64,000 nucleotides of DNA from Nyssa sinensis (GCA_008638375.1 CM018043.1:42314651-42378650); one strand, 5' to 3'; counted from the stretch's first letter, positions 37,510 to 49,443 are shown. Notes: generated from the sequence alone by a model not told the origin. Numbers and translations are program-made.

Positions 37510-37792
37510 TTCCGCTTGATACCGACCCGGTAGTGTGCTGTAGGGGACATGGGCCTCCATGTGTGGGGTGGGTGACTGACGTATTATCTTGTGCGGCATC
37601 CCACATTACTGGGGAAGGTTCAGGCACTTTGAGCTGTATCCGTTCTATTTGAGTTGTATACGTCCTATTTGAGCTGTATCTATTCCGCTCTGATGCCGAC
37701 CTCAGCCGGAGGTGTGCAATATGAGGCCCTCCATGTGAGGGGGTGGATGGGAAGTAATGCCATCCCACATCGCCTGGGGAAGGTTCAGGCAC
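37510..37792 (+). repeat. Internal direct duplication in LTR
   Basis: Two units (37510-37627 and 37683-37792) share 'ttccgctytgatrccgacc', 'gcctccatgtg', 'catcccacat' and 'ggggaaggttcaggcac', offset by 165-173 bp. Confidence 0.65.
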
Positions 37793-39020
37793 ATTCGTTG
37801 ATATACCGTTGTTTGATTGGTATTCAGTATTGATCCATTCTATTTGGTTCTATGTTGATCTGATTTGTTCTCTTGCATTACGTTGTTCTACTTGAGCTGC
37901 ATTGAGCATGCATATATATATATATATATATATATATGAACTGGTTTTAAAACCCATGGCAGGAGCCTATGTTACTCACTGAGCTTGTTTAAGCTCATTC
38001 CATTTATTTAACATTTTTCAGGATATATTTCCATTGGACTAGAAAGCACAAGGATATGTCACTAGTGGATTGAGAGACATTCCCAAGTGAGGATCTGATG
38101 GCAATAATATGTGGAGACTTGGGTTCTAATAGATTGATTCTGACTATTCAGGTGAGTGTGATGATATAAATGACTTTATTCATATGTAATAGATGTATGT
38201 GTAGGGACATGGCTCATGGTAATGGTACTCTGGAGGAATTTGATATGCTCTATGTTATATATCTGTTATAGATTTGCTTTGTGCTCTGTGGCTTAGAGTT
38301 ATTAATTGGATGATTGTAGACTTGCTCTGTGGTACATACTTCTAATTGTGGTATATAGTTGCATTCCCTGGATAAAAAGGTTTTAATTTCCGCTGTTCTG
38401 ACCCTACATTTGGAATGCAATTCGTCGTAAGGTTCAGAAGATTGCCTTTGGTTGGTCGCATTGTCAGTCGGAGACTGACAAGGCGACTAACTGGCATCAC
38501 ATCTTTCGCATCCGCGTAGGGTGGGGTGCGGGATGTGACACTCTCTCTGGCTCAAAGTGAGACCTCAGTGTGGTAGTGTTGTCCTGCTCGTGCTCTCCCC
38601 AGCCCCTTCTCTCTTTGCACCTCCAATGGTCACACACACACACTCTCACACAAGCATACACACATTGTGTTTCTCTCTCACTTCCCCTTTCTCTAATGCT
38701 TATGCACACATACACTCCATGTCTCTCACGCAGCCATGGTCTGAATATAGCACACATGTTTTTGGATCCCAAAGTGTATAGTTTGTATATATATATATAT
38801 ATATATATTATATTGCTCACCCATACATATACATCTATATATATATATGCATGCACATCAGAGAATTGGTGGGATCGTATGACTGATGTGGAGTTGAGGT
38901 GGTGTGATGTGAGCTAATGATGAGGGGTTTGCATGCATGGCCATTGGCCAATTTGGGAGGTGGACTGGGATAATTTAGTGTTATATACAATTTTGTTGTA
39001 TTTTTAGGCATGAAGTTGTT

Positions 39021-39090
39021 GGTAGCCCACTTGGTAATTTTTTGGGTACTTAAAATCTTGCCCCACTTGGTTAAGGGTTCAAATCCCCTT
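39021..39090 (+). other. tRNA-like cassette in family C LTR
   Basis: GGTAGCCCACTTGGTAA (A-box-like) at 39021 is followed by AAGGGTTCAAATCCCCTTGG (T-arm/B-box) from 39073. It is the third copy of the cassette seen at 16219-16286 and 24818-24893. Confidence 0.5.
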
Positions 39091-39521
39091 GGCCTCATTT
39101 TAGGGCATTTTTCTCCCATTTGGGCTTATGCCTTGTTTGGTTGGCGCAGAATTCCGTTTTGGCTATTTTAGTTATAATTTCTTTTCCAGTGCTCTTTTTT
39201 ACGAAGTAGTTTCTTTTGAGGGTTTCTTATTTTAGTTAGCTTCAATGTCAAAGGGCCTCGTGTCAGTTATTATTCATTTGTGGCCGTCATAGTTCGCTAA
39301 TTCGAGTTTTCACAGTGTAAAAATGACATCATTTCACCTAATTAATTGGTAATTAGGTTCGGGTATCACACCCTCCTCTCTTGACGTGTTTAATTATTTA
39401 TTGGTCTATCGTGACCGTAGAGAGGTTCCCGATTAACTGTCTTAATTATTCTTTATGTCGGTTCTAATTAATAATTGGTAAACTAATTATTAATTAATCA
39501 AGGTCGGGGTGTTACAAAAAT

Positions 39522-39885
39522 GCTCTCTACATTCACTTAAAATGACTTTTATGCCTGAATGTAAATACTATAAGTGGACGTATTTACCTTCCATATATTA
39601 TAAATGCTTCTCACTAACTATCATTCATTCCTTCTCTCTACACTATCTTTTCTCTGCACTATCTAAAGAGTTGCACAAGTATGAAAGTTTTACTTTCTTT
39701 TTTAATCTTAGTTTATAATAATAATTTATTTAATTTAAACTAAAATGTTTTGAATCATAATTATTATTTTACTTAAATTTGATAAAATTTTCTAAATTAT
39801 TTAACTTAAAATATCTTAATGTCTATGCTTAAATATTATAGTCATAATGAGCTCGACGACTACTTTTCGAACAATAGAATGAGAA
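39522..39885. other. AT-rich flank, no gene seen
   Basis: This stretch continues the pre-insertion sequence of 27213-27421 across solo LTR 27422-39516. No element edge or gene is recognisable. Confidence 0.3.
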
Positions 39886-40071
39886 ATGCTCTCTAACAAA
39901 CATTGTAGGTGCGGGAAAAGAGCCTTAATTCAAATTTCTAAGCTGTCAAAAAATCTAGGCAAACTTTACTTCATTTGCCCGAATGGTGCTTGCAAATATT
40001 TCAAGTTTTGGATGTTCCCCATGGAGCATAATGTTAAATCTACTTCAATGAGTGATGAAATGAAGGCATGA
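39886..40071 (+). pseudogene. GRF-type zinc finger fragment
   Basis: The frame (61 residues) contains HCRCGKRALIQISKLSKNLG followed by LYFICPNGACKYFKFWM. The spacing C-x-C...N-G-(R/K)-x-(F/Y)-x-x-C-P...C-x-x-F-x-W is that of the zf-GRF domain, a short zinc-binding nucleic-acid-binding fold. In plants, stand-alone GRF fingers are often linked to transposon-derived genes. The start codon has only weak context and no second domain follows within the reading frame, so it may be a single exon, a fragment or part of a mobile element. It lies between two solo LTRs (ending 39516 and starting 40350) and on the opposite strand to the MULE tail at 45103-45660. No promoter was identified. I cannot tell whether it is expressed. 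Confidence 0.6.
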
Positions 40072-42609
40072 ATTACAATTACCAAGATGATGTTGATTTC
40101 AAGCATGGTTCTCTTTAGGTTATTTGTGCTCACCCTTTTTGTTACTTTGTATATGAAGTGATGGTTTAGATGGGTTATCTATGATGGTTTACTTGTAGTA
40201 AACCTAAATGAGCCTCGAAGTTACCTTTTTTGTATCTCTTTTTAATGTACGAAAGTAACTTGTGGTATCTATATAAGTAATATGAGAACATGAATTTTGT
40301 TATTAATATATGAAAGTAACATGTGGTGTTATGCAGGTAATATGAAAGTTGTCACGACCCGAAACCCACCTTCTGTGGATTACCGGATCGCGACCGCCAC
40401 CCTCAGGCCCGAGGACCCTTGGGCGAAGGCTCACATAGGCAGTGGTATCGAATAGATGTGCGACATGTGGTTGCGGAAGCGTGAAAAATTTTTTCTTTTC
40501 TTTTCTTATTTTTAAATTATGCACTTCCGTCCGGTACTGCCACTCTTTACATAGCATACATGATTTAACATTCAGAGTATAACTAAAACTTAAAACTTTA
40601 TAAACAATAAATGTTTAATTGCCCCGTGGGGCTTATACATAACAGGGTACTATTTTACTAATACAAAACTCCATACTTAATGTTCGTAGTACTAGAAAAA
40701 AACTACTTGCACATAGCCTCCAAAATCAGCAGATTCATCATCGTCGTCCTCAAGTCAAGATTGCTGCTAATTACCTGAAAGGGGGGTCCGAACAAAGTCC
40801 GGGTAAGCTAATCTAAGCTTATGAGCAATTCCAGTATTTGTCATGGGGTTTTCAATTAGCAGTGGTTTTGTACATAAGAGTTTGTAAAATAATCACCGCT
40901 AATTGTTCGTATACTTTGAATACAGAATATACGTATTCCTTAAAACAGATAGCTTTGAAACATTTAAAGTATTTAAGCTAAACTCATACTTCCTCAAATA
41001 GAGTATATAACTCAAAACATATGCATTTCATAAAACAGATAGCTTTGAAACATTTAAAGTATTCAAGCTAAACTCGTACTTCATCAGATAAAGTATATAA
41101 ATATTAAAACACATAAATATGTATTGTGAAAATGAGGGTAAAACCTGCTTTCATTTTCAAAATCACTTTGTCATCTTTTCTCTTTAATTAGGTGGAATCT
41201 GTTTCGAACCAGACTCCCATTTTACTGCCAATACTGTCGATCTCATTTGCTTGGGGAATTAGATCTTGCTACCGGGCATTTATTGTTGAATCCCGAAGGA
41301 TTTCAACCATCATAGGGGGTGGTACTTAGTACCGTTTATCTTGTAAAGCTTTAACCCAACTGAACCGATCAAGAGCAGCTGCTTGGTCCCTAACAGGTAG
41401 GACTTATACTCACTCCCTAACAGAACAGATAGGGTTTCTTCAAATAGGTACTTCTCATGAACATTTAAAACATCATGTACATAATTTCATAATAAGTTCT
41501 TTAACACATTTGATATAACAAATTCAGAACACTTTACATAATTTGGCATTTAAAACTTTAGACATGCTGAAATATGTTTTAAGAAAAACTATTGCGAAAA
41601 ACAATCACTGAGCATGTCACAATAGGGTTATAAAACAGAACAATTTAAAACTGAATCATGTAAATACTGAATTCGAAATTTCAAACATTTCATATCTTTG
41701 CATTTAAAACCTTTTTAAATCCATGGAGTTAAATCTCCACTTCAAACACAGGGTTACTCACCTTGGTCCTTTAGGGTTAGTGGTAATAATGCGCTTTCCC
41801 ACTTTCCTTGTAGTTCCTAAGAACAATTCATAAACATCTCATCAACTTCACATTCATTGTAATATCATCTCGATATTCCTTAACTTATGCTTAAATCGTA
41901 TTAGATCCTAAAATGATTTCATAATTCATATGTACTTAACTTAACTCGTACTATTAACCTATGACACAATTTAATGTGTTAGGAACTTAATTCATTTCAA
42001 TTTATACTCTTCTGGTAGCTCCATTAACTTTAAATTAAAGTTATTTATTTCATATGTTTACATGTCTTGTCTTTTCATAATTCATTTCCTCGTATACGCC
42101 TTAGATTAGTACTTTGGCATTACTTTAATTTATAGTCATCTGACAGATGCTATTCATCAAATTTATGTCTTTTTAATTTAGACATTTCTTTTAGTCGAAT
42201 AGACTCTACCATTAAGTTCGGAGTGTCGAAGAAAGTCGGTTTAGGCTTTCCTAAAAGTTCATTTGGCCTTTTGTATGTAAAAGGGCAAAATGGTCATTTT
42301 ATCATTTTACGTGTCACATTTTTTCGTACTTCGTTTCGTAATTTGGACTCCATTATTGAGTCCGGGATGTCAAAGAAAGTCAATTTAGACCTTCTCTGGT
42401 TTCATTTTGGCTTTAGGGCTACCAGGGGTGTTTTGGTCATTTTACCCCTTTACGTGTCTTTATTTTTTGGGACCCCGTCTCATGTTGTGGACCTCACCAT
42501 TGGACTCAGAAGGTCCGAAATAGTAGGAATACATATATAACTTATCCCATTTGGACATCGGGGCATTTCGTGAATATTTAATTAAATTAATTAAATTAAA
42601 TTTATTAAG

Positions 42610-42648
<39 letters not shown>

Positions 42649-42674
42649 TGGCTAATATGACCGGATGAAATGGG

Positions 42675-42753
42675 TGGCACACTGGCCAGTGTGTCACCTC
42701 CCACTCTCATAGATACCACGTTCGAATCCTATTAGGTGCAGTTACACCTTTTT
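42675..42753 (+). other. Palindrome + B-box-like motif + T-run (second copy)
   Basis: TGGCACACTGG pairs with CCAGTGTGTCA (42675-42696); compared with the copy at 2761 one base pair has changed on both sides and one position would be a G-U pair in RNA. GTTCGAATCC follows at 42720-42729 and TTTTT at 42749-42753. Confidence 0.5.
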
Positions 42754-42829
42754 ATTTGTTCGGATTTTTCTATATATATAATATATATATATATATATTT
42801 TCCGTTCGTATTAGGGCACACACACACGC

Positions 42830-42885
42830 GTGGCCAATTGGAAAAGAGTGAGAGTTGGGCGTGAGGGGTCTCAAGTTCGAAACCC
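42830..42885 (+). other. tRNA-like cassette
   Basis: GTGGCCAATTGGAAAAG (A-box-like) is followed about 45 nt later by AAGTTCGAAACCC (B-box-like, to 42885), which is close to normal tRNA spacing. The sequence between differs from the cassette at 2892-2978. Confidence 0.4.
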
Positions 42886-44335
42886 TGTAGCAACGTATCC
42901 CTTCCCTTTTCTTTAAAATTTAAACAGCTTTACATATAAAACTTATCAGCCCCAAAACGACACCGTTCTCATAATGCGGTGGCTATGCTTATAGCGTGAC
43001 ACGTGTCTGGGTTAACCCAGTCTTAACCGAACTCGATCAGGAATCGCCCGAGACGACTCTCGAGTTGACTCAAGATCGTCTTCTCCATCTCGACCCCTAC
43101 TGTAACCCTAGTTACAGTTTTCCATTTCTTTCAATTTTGTGAGTTTTTACAACTCCATTTTCTCTGTTTTCTTTTCTATTAAACCCCTAAGGTCATAAGG
43201 TATTATTTCGCATTGATTTAGAGGCTCGAATATGGATCAAGAACTCGGTTTAAGCCGTGATAATCCGAACTGTAATTCGGTTGTAAATGTTCATTTCTTG
43301 ATTATTTTTCATAAGGTTGGTCTTGTTTTGATCCCCTCTTCATGGGGATTCAGTTTTCATTCATAAAAGTAGGTTTTGGTGCAAGTTAAAAGGTTGGGTT
43401 TGACAACCCGTAACCTGCAAGTTGACATTCGAGGGTCAATTTTTGAGCTTCATAATCGCGCATCAGGGTTTTTAGATCCCTCTTGGTCTATATTTGAAGT
43501 CTTAATAAGCCAAAACTGGTTTGGTTGTAATGGTTTCAGACCTGCTTCAAGCAAGGTCTTCCATGGCCGTAGCTTCTGGGTTTGGTATTTTTGAGTGTTT
43601 TCAAGGCTATATTTCTTGCTAAATGAACTTGTAAACATATATTTAACATCCTACATATATAAACTACTCAAAACAATTTATATTCATGCTTAACTTTTAG
43701 AGAGAGAAAATACAGATTTTGTGTTCTCTCACCTCTTTCCTTCGGTTTCCTTCCTTTCTTCTTGCTTTGAATCCTTCCTTAGCTTCTCAGTTTCTCCCTC
43801 TTTTGATTTCTTCCATATGAAGCAAGCATGCTTTGCATGCTTTGCTTTTAAAGAGAGAAACCGACCTCTCTCTCTCTCTCTCTCTACTGTTCTCTCTTTC
43901 CCTCTTTCTGATTCGTAGCCCTACACTAGCCCTCACATCTCATAAATTTTGTTCTTCCCAATTTCTTTGCTTTACATTAATGTTGCATGATATTTTTACA
44001 TATAATATATACATATACATATACACACATATATACTTGACAACACACACACACACACCAGCCGACACACACTCACACCCTATTCACACCACTGTTCACA
44101 ATTTCATATATTTACTTATTTACTTTTTACTTTATTCATATACATACTTGCATACATACATGCTTTTATATACATACATACCTATTTCACTTTATACACA
44201 TACATATAATATTTAATTTATAATTAGATAAACATTTCTTATACCTTAATTAATTAATTATTAATTTAATTAATTATTTTTGTTAATCTCGTAATACGTG
44301 TCATATGACCCGGTATCCCGGGTCGGGATATTACA

Positions 44336-45102
44336 AAAGTAACCTATTGGATTTGAACTTATTGTTCATATAACATAAAAATAGCATGAAAGTAACTTAA
44401 GAACAATATACCATAAACATCCAAAAAAATCTAGGTCATATTTTACTATGTCATGAAAATAACATAACATAGAGTACTACATTCTACCTTGTCATATTGA
44501 TTACAATTAAACATTTTGTTGTTGTCCAAACATTATTTTTTGAAAATAAACATTACATTAAACCAACCCTAGGGCTTATACAAATGGCTAACATATATAT
44601 GTTTGCTATCCAAAGAACTGTCCCAAAAAAATTGTCCAACTCTTGTAAAGCTTTCCAATAAAACATGAAAGCTACTTAAATAATATTGCACATCATCAAT
44701 TTTGTCAAAAAAAAAAAGATACCACATCATCCAAACTACCCCCTACTCCTATCATGAGTTCTATCCCAAAATAATTATTGCACATCATCCAAGTTGGCCC
44801 TTACTGCTATCGTTAGTTTTCTATCAAAAAAAAAAAATTATCTATTGCCCAAACCAACTGTCCTAAAAAAAACACAAATTCAGTACTAAACATGTTCTAC
44901 ACATCATAAATAAATTACTAAAGTTTTTTAGAATTATTGGATCTCACCTAATTGGGTTCTGCTACCTGCTGTTGGACACATTTCAACTCTTACAACTCCT
45001 ATTTAGGTTTTTCACAAATAGTTAGAAAAATTAAAGAATGTTATGAAAGTAAAATGAAAGGATGAAAGATACAAGTGCATATTAGAAATATACCTTTTGT
45101 CC
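44336..45102. other. AT-rich sequence downstream of MULE remnant
   Basis: It contains several A-runs (for example about 44708-44718 and 44827-44836) and no recognisable coding sequence. It is probably the 3' non-coding part of the degraded Mutator-like element. Confidence 0.35.
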
Positions 45103-45660
45103 TCATTTGCCTCTTATAGGTGCTCTTTGACAAATACGTTTGTTGTGTCCAATTGTTTGCATATAACACATCAAATAGTGCATAACCTCCCTATAATTGC
45201 TTGTCTTTGTTGTAAGCTCATCAGACTCCCTCCTCCTACTCTTCCTAGACCTTCTATGGCAGCCTCCTAAGAGGTTGTGGTTGTATTTTATCCCATATAA
45301 CCTCTTCTCACACAGATTCATCACGAATATGATGAATAATATCCCCATAAGCCCTCAAGTAATTCCCCGTAGAATAACACTCACCACAGAATGTTTCCAT
45401 ACTAAGTCTCTTGTAAGAAATACATGCAGTTGCATGCTTACAAGGGACCCCAATAATATCCCATACCCTACAGCTAGCAGCATGTCTTACCAACAAAATT
45501 AACCACATATATCATGCTAGTATAAAGAACCTCATATTATTCCCCTCCTATAAACACTATTATGCAATGCTTGGACTATTGAATGATCTCATCTAGCCTC
45601 TTCCTAATCTTTAGTGTAACCCAACCCTCCTGATGCTGCACTTTTCGGCTCGTAAGAAAT
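45103..45660 (-). pseudogene. Mutator-like (MULE) transposase C-terminal remnant
   Basis: Two overlapping minus-strand frames, offset by a frameshift, carry the end of a MuDR-type transposase. The first (45508-45308) has the SWIM zinc-finger block SCRVWDIIGVPCKHATACIS followed by ECYSTGNYLRAYGDIIHHI, a hallmark of plant MULEs; in this frame the first Cys of the CxC pair is replaced. The second (45348-45103) has a basic stretch and a terminal knuckle CYMQTIGHNKRIC. Upstream remnants reach about 45660, where the Tat LTR begins (45676), so the catalytic DDE core is missing or lies beyond that insertion. The enzyme would cut and rejoin element ends in the nucleus; this copy is inactive. Confidence 0.85.
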
Positions 45661-45675
45661 CTGGGCTCCAAGACC

Positions 45676-46194
45676 TGTAGAACACTCAAAAGGGGGATCT
45701 GAGGGCCACCGGATTGGCTCCGGTGGTAGCCGCTCTGATGCTTAAGTAAGTAAACTGAATTGAAAAGACTGTATTGAAAGCCAAAGAATGAGCATGAAAA
45801 TAAAGCGTACCTATAGGGTTTAATTTATAGACTGTGGCTTTCCTAAGTTGATTAGGATTCGGAGTCGTGAATATAGGGATTTGATCATCGGAGATTGCAG
45901 TTACCTTGTGGAATATTGCACCATAGATAGAGATAATCATAGATAGTAGTTTCCTTGTTGAAGATTGTTTCCTTGTTGAAGACTATTTCCTTATTCCCTG
46001 CTCGGCAGTCGTTAAGGAAACAACAAGGTCAGAACCATACGGAATACTGAGTGAATATTGCCCAGAGCATAAGGTCTGTAGGATATGTGTATGAGAATGC
46101 CCTGGAGGCTACGCCTGCTCTGTATGACCGAGTTTATCGTTTCTGTAAGCACACGTGTCTCAAGGTGATTGGTGCGTCTGTTTGTGGTATATCA
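45676..46194 (-). other. 3' LTR of the Tat-like element (519 bp)
   Basis: On the plus strand it runs from TGTAGAACACTCAAAAGGGG to TTTGTGGTATATCA with TG...CA ends. The left flank AGACC (45671-45675) is the candidate TSD. The internal 'ccaccggattggctccggtgg' region is an inverted repeat (about 45707-45727). The right edge is set by the adjacent PPT. The LTR is much shorter than the giant LTRs elsewhere. Confidence 0.6.
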
Positions 46195-46213
46195 GCTACT
46201 CCCCCCCCCCCGA
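46195..46213 (-). other. Polypurine tract of the Tat-like element
   Basis: The minus strand reads CTCGGGGGGGGGGGAGTAGC and joins the LTR start TGATATACC. This is the usual primer position for plus-strand DNA synthesis. Confidence 0.6.
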
Positions 46214-46397
46214 GCCCTAGTTAGGAGCTAGGGCGTAACTAGGGCTATGGGCTTTATGAAAAGTCACATGTTTTGTTTCTCCATTTTCTGAGACGTATGT
46301 TTAATGGGTCATTTATTGCACAGTCGATACTTGAGAAGCCATCATTACCCTCAACCGTCGTGTCGAATCGGCTTGGGGGGCTCATATTTCGAATATG

Positions 46398-46406
46398 TAT
46401 ATAAAA
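46398..46406 (+). promoter_or_regulatory. TATA box of the antisense accessory gene
   Basis: TATATAAAA lies about 190 bp upstream of the ATG at 46597, on the strand opposite to the retroelement's own transcription. Confidence 0.5.
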
Positions 46407-46596
46407 AAGGGGAAAAGACTTTTTATGCCTTTCTTCTGCACTTGCCTCTATAGTATTAGAGACTCTGCCACCGCCGGTTGACGCATTTTGAAGGTCGAAG
46501 CATATCCGGTGTTCGTAGCCTTTCTTAATTTCAGGTTTGATTTTTAGCCTGTTTTACATTCCCTTGCCTTTGCTTTGTTACTTTCCCTTGTCCGCC

Positions 46597-48517
46597 ATGT
46601 CTGGCCCTGGGTCACCTTCTGGTTCAGGCAGTTCTTCTAGGTACCATTTCTCAACTTCAACTTGTGAACCTTCCTTCTATTGATAATGCTGAAAATAGAT
46701 TGGTAGAGCCCCCCTCCAGTCTGGAGTTAAGGATAGTTAATGCATTTGAAGAATCCCCAAATAGGGCCGATGAGACCTCTAGTTGACCTGGCCGTAGAGA
46801 GGAGGGTGAGAGTGCAATTACCGAGAGTATGTTAGTAGAGTTGTGGGAGAAACTTAATCTCCCCTTCGAACGTTACTTTTAGGGTGCCGGATGCTCTGGA
46901 TCGCCTGCGCGATGTTAGAGCGGGAGAGATTTGTGTCTACTTCGCTTGGCTTGAAATGGGACTAACACTCCCCCTTCCCGACCTTGTAAAACAATTCTTC
47001 TGTTGGTTCAACCTTTGCCCTGCAGACCTTAATCTCAATAGTTGGAGACATCTGTTAAGCTGCATAGTGTTGGGGCATATGAATAATGTTGACGTGTCTC
47101 TTGACCTGATCCGTAGTAATATGGATCTAAAATATATGAGGTCGGAAGGCCTCTATTATATGTCTTTTGATAGTGGGTTCAGACCCCTTTCTTCCGTGCC
47201 CTCCTCTAACAAGACCTGGAAGAAGTGGTATTTCTTCATAAAAGGAGGATGGGAATATGAAGACTTCCAAGACCAACTTTCAACATTCCCTCGAACCACT
47301 GGGCCAAAGGGTGAGACCCAATTTTTCCCGTGGCTGCTTTGATTTTGTTTTGTGCCTCAATTGTCGAGCTAATTAACTCTGTATCCTTTGTGCAGATAGG
47401 AGTGCATGGAAGAGGCCGAGCTTTTCTCCCGTGCTTCAAAAGCAATACAAAAAGGTCCTACAGCCCAGTAACCGAGACCATTCCACCATTGTTAATCGTG
47501 ATAAGTTGATGGCTGCTAGGGGTCGTGTTGAGGAGCTGACAAAAGATCTGATGGCAAGGTGGGAGACCGAGCCATCTTCATCTGCGACAGTGGGGGAGGC
47601 TTCTTCCCCAATAGACCCTCCCCTCTAGACAAAAAGGAGGAGGTTACTTTCGACCTCTCCTGAACCTGCTGAGGGGGAGAGGGAGGCACCTGCCCCTATC
47701 TCCGTGGTCCCCCTAGCCCCATCCAAACAAGCGGGCAAGGGGACGTTATCCTCAGTTGCCCCTGGTGTTGTTAATCAAGCGGCCAAGAAGGTTCTGAGGG
47801 ACTTTTGGGCCAAAGGCTCAATCAAACTTAAGCCCTAGAAGTCGGAGAAGCTTCTTGCTGATCTGACTTCTCTTCAAGTTAAGGTAAGTTCTTCAGGTCT
47901 CTATTTCTTTTCCATTTTTCCAAGTGTTTTTATCTGGGTACTGAACTGTTTTGCTCTGTATACTGCAGACCTTGCATACCCTATCTGCTCTGACGGAGGT
48001 CTCTCCCCCGTCAGAGAAGGTTGATAAGCTTCAGGCCGAGCTGGACGAGGTTAGGCTTCAGCTCGGTATTGCTAAGTCTGAGGCTCATGAAGCTGCGGAG
48101 AAACTTCAGGAGTCCCAAAATTCTTTGGCCGTCATGGAGTCAGAGAAGAATCTTTATGTTCAGCAGGCAAAGAGGCTTCAGAGGGAGATGGATGGCATAC
48201 GGTACCTCTATCACCAAAAGCTTGAGGATGCAGTGGAGCAGGCCAAGCTAGAGAATGAGACGGAAATGGAAGGAATGGCCAACCACCTGATCATGTTTGG
48301 CTTCAACAACTTTCGATCTAGGTTCCTTGCCAAATTTCCTGATTTCGACATATCCTCGATTGTGCCTCCAGCGGTTATCCCTCCCGAGGTTGCCGTTCCG
48401 AGCGAGGTGATCGACGTTCCCCCTGTCAATCCCATTGAAGTTGCTGTCCTGAGCGAGATGGTTGATGTTGCTTCTACCGATCCTTCCCCGGCTGTTGAGC
48501 CTGCTTCTACTGATTAG
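46597..48517 (+). pseudogene. Antisense accessory gene with gypsy-type transposon domain and coiled coil
   Basis: The start MSGPGSPSGSGSSS (46597) is typical of plant genes with the 'putative gypsy type transposon' domain (Transposase_28). The domain itself is in 46884-47310 (DLVKQFFCWFNLCPADLNLN, SNKTWKKWYFFIKGGWEY). Two clean introns are visible: 47311-47395 (GTGAGA...TGTGCAG) and 47884-47968 (GTAAGT...CTGCAG), 85 nt each. The last exon encodes a coiled coil (KVDKLQAELDEVRLQLGIAK onward), then FLAKFPDFDISSIV and a Pro/Val-rich tail. The first part needs two frame changes (stops at 46681, 46784 and 46880), and exon 2 has TAG stops at 47626 and 47836, so it is dead. The function of the family is unknown; it rides in Tat-like elements opposite to gag-pol. 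Confidence 0.8.
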
Positions 48518-49327
48518 GCTTAGGATATATGTATTTTGCTTAGTTTTTTGAACCTCTAATGTAACAGACTATTTTGTTGAATGAAACAGGTTTTCTTTCT
48601 CAAATGTTTTCATCCTTTTCTTTTGTGTTTGGTTGACCCATATTAGTATTGCGTTGCATTGCCAGTGTAGTATGTTGGTTCTTTGAATTTGTGGTTGATG
48701 TGAGAAATTGTTGCAAAAGGCTGTTCTGGAGCTCTCCAGACCAGCTTTTTAACGGTTGGTAGTTATCTTCCAAGCTGTATTTGCAATAAGACAATGACTG
48801 TAGACTAATTCTGATTACTTCTCCCTCTTTGGGTAAGATAGGAAGGTAATTTCAATCAGACAAGCAGGGATCTGATATTGATCTTGTGTCACATATATTG
48901 GGAGTAAATTCTAAAGAATTCTAAGGCAGTTCGTTCTGAACCCAAGTTTTGTAGTAGAAATTTTGTGTCTCATGTCTGTCACTCTGATGATTGAGACTTC
49001 TGCCTCTTAAGTTATTCAGACCAGGACTGAGATACATCTGAACTGATGGTCTTTTGTCATACACGTGGTCCGTCAGGGATCAACGGAATGGCCAAGACTG
49101 AAAGGTCTGTATGTTGGACCGAGAGCCTTTGTATTAAGGTAGCTCGGACTCTGTTTGTTTGAACAGTACAGTATGCTTGGGGAAGCTTTGCATCCCATCT
49201 TTTAGGTATCCGAAGGGACGGTTTTATGCGTCATTCATTTATACAGCTGTCTTTTGGGCTTTCGAGATTGACCCTTCATTTAACCGTTGCGACGGTCCAA
49301 CTAGGTGACTTTTGGGCTTCGAGGGTC
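48518..49327. other. 3' UTR and spacer between the two antisense units
   Basis: No coding sequence is recognisable. The first 90 bp are T-rich and may contain the poly(A) region of the upstream unit. Confidence 0.35.
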
Positions 49328-49336
49328 TATATATAT
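49328..49336 (+). promoter_or_regulatory. TATA box of second antisense unit
   Basis: TATATATAT lies about 110 bp upstream of the ATG at 49444. Confidence 0.4.
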
Positions 49337-49443
49337 GAGAGAGGAGCATACGGTTATGCCCTATCTCTTTATTTTTGCTCTCAGACTGTTCCCTCGTCGG
49401 AGAGAATTTGGATGTCTTTTAGAAGCTTGCCGTTTGCCCGGAG

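Larger units (their letters stand above)
31028..38540 (+). mobile_element. Solo LTR, family C-related, middle of second nest
   Basis: Ends are TGTAATATCCCGAAAATTC and GGGTGCGGGATGTGACA; TSD CTCTC on both sides (31023-31027 and 38541-38545). Because the target is a (CT)n microsatellite the TSD is less informative here, but the TG...CA ends agree with the family. Its own length is about 4.1 kb after removing 33623-37043. The right third (37044-38540) closely resembles family C, whereas the left part (31028-33622) is diverged and TA-rich, so this is a distinct subfamily. A 165-173-bp internal duplication lies at 37510-37792. There is no coding gene. Confidence 0.85.
27422..39516 (-). mobile_element. 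Solo LTR, family C, outer member of second nest
   Basis: Ends are TGTCACATCCCGAACCC and AAGGTCGGGGTGTTACA; the TSD AAAAT is perfect (27417-27421 and 39517-39521). Its own sequence is about 4.6 kb (27422-31027 and 38541-39516). It aligns along its length with 14933-25308: the first 700 bp, the module array (28715-29880) and the tRNA-like cassette (39021-39090). It is interrupted in a (CT)n tract by LTR 31028-38540. Confidence 0.9.
40350..44335 (-). mobile_element. Solo LTR, family A/B (4.0 kb)
   Basis: Ends are TGTCACGACCCGAAACCC and CCCGGGTCGGGATATTACA; the TSD AAAGT is perfect (40345-40349 and 44336-44340). It aligns with 12554-14930 in its left half (for example 'aggacaatt...' and 'gacccgaagg' regions) and with family A at its right end. 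It holds modules at 42180-42570, a (TA)n tract (42607-42647), two palindrome/tRNA-like cassettes (42675-42885), a CT tract (43868-43885) and no gene. Confidence 0.92.
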
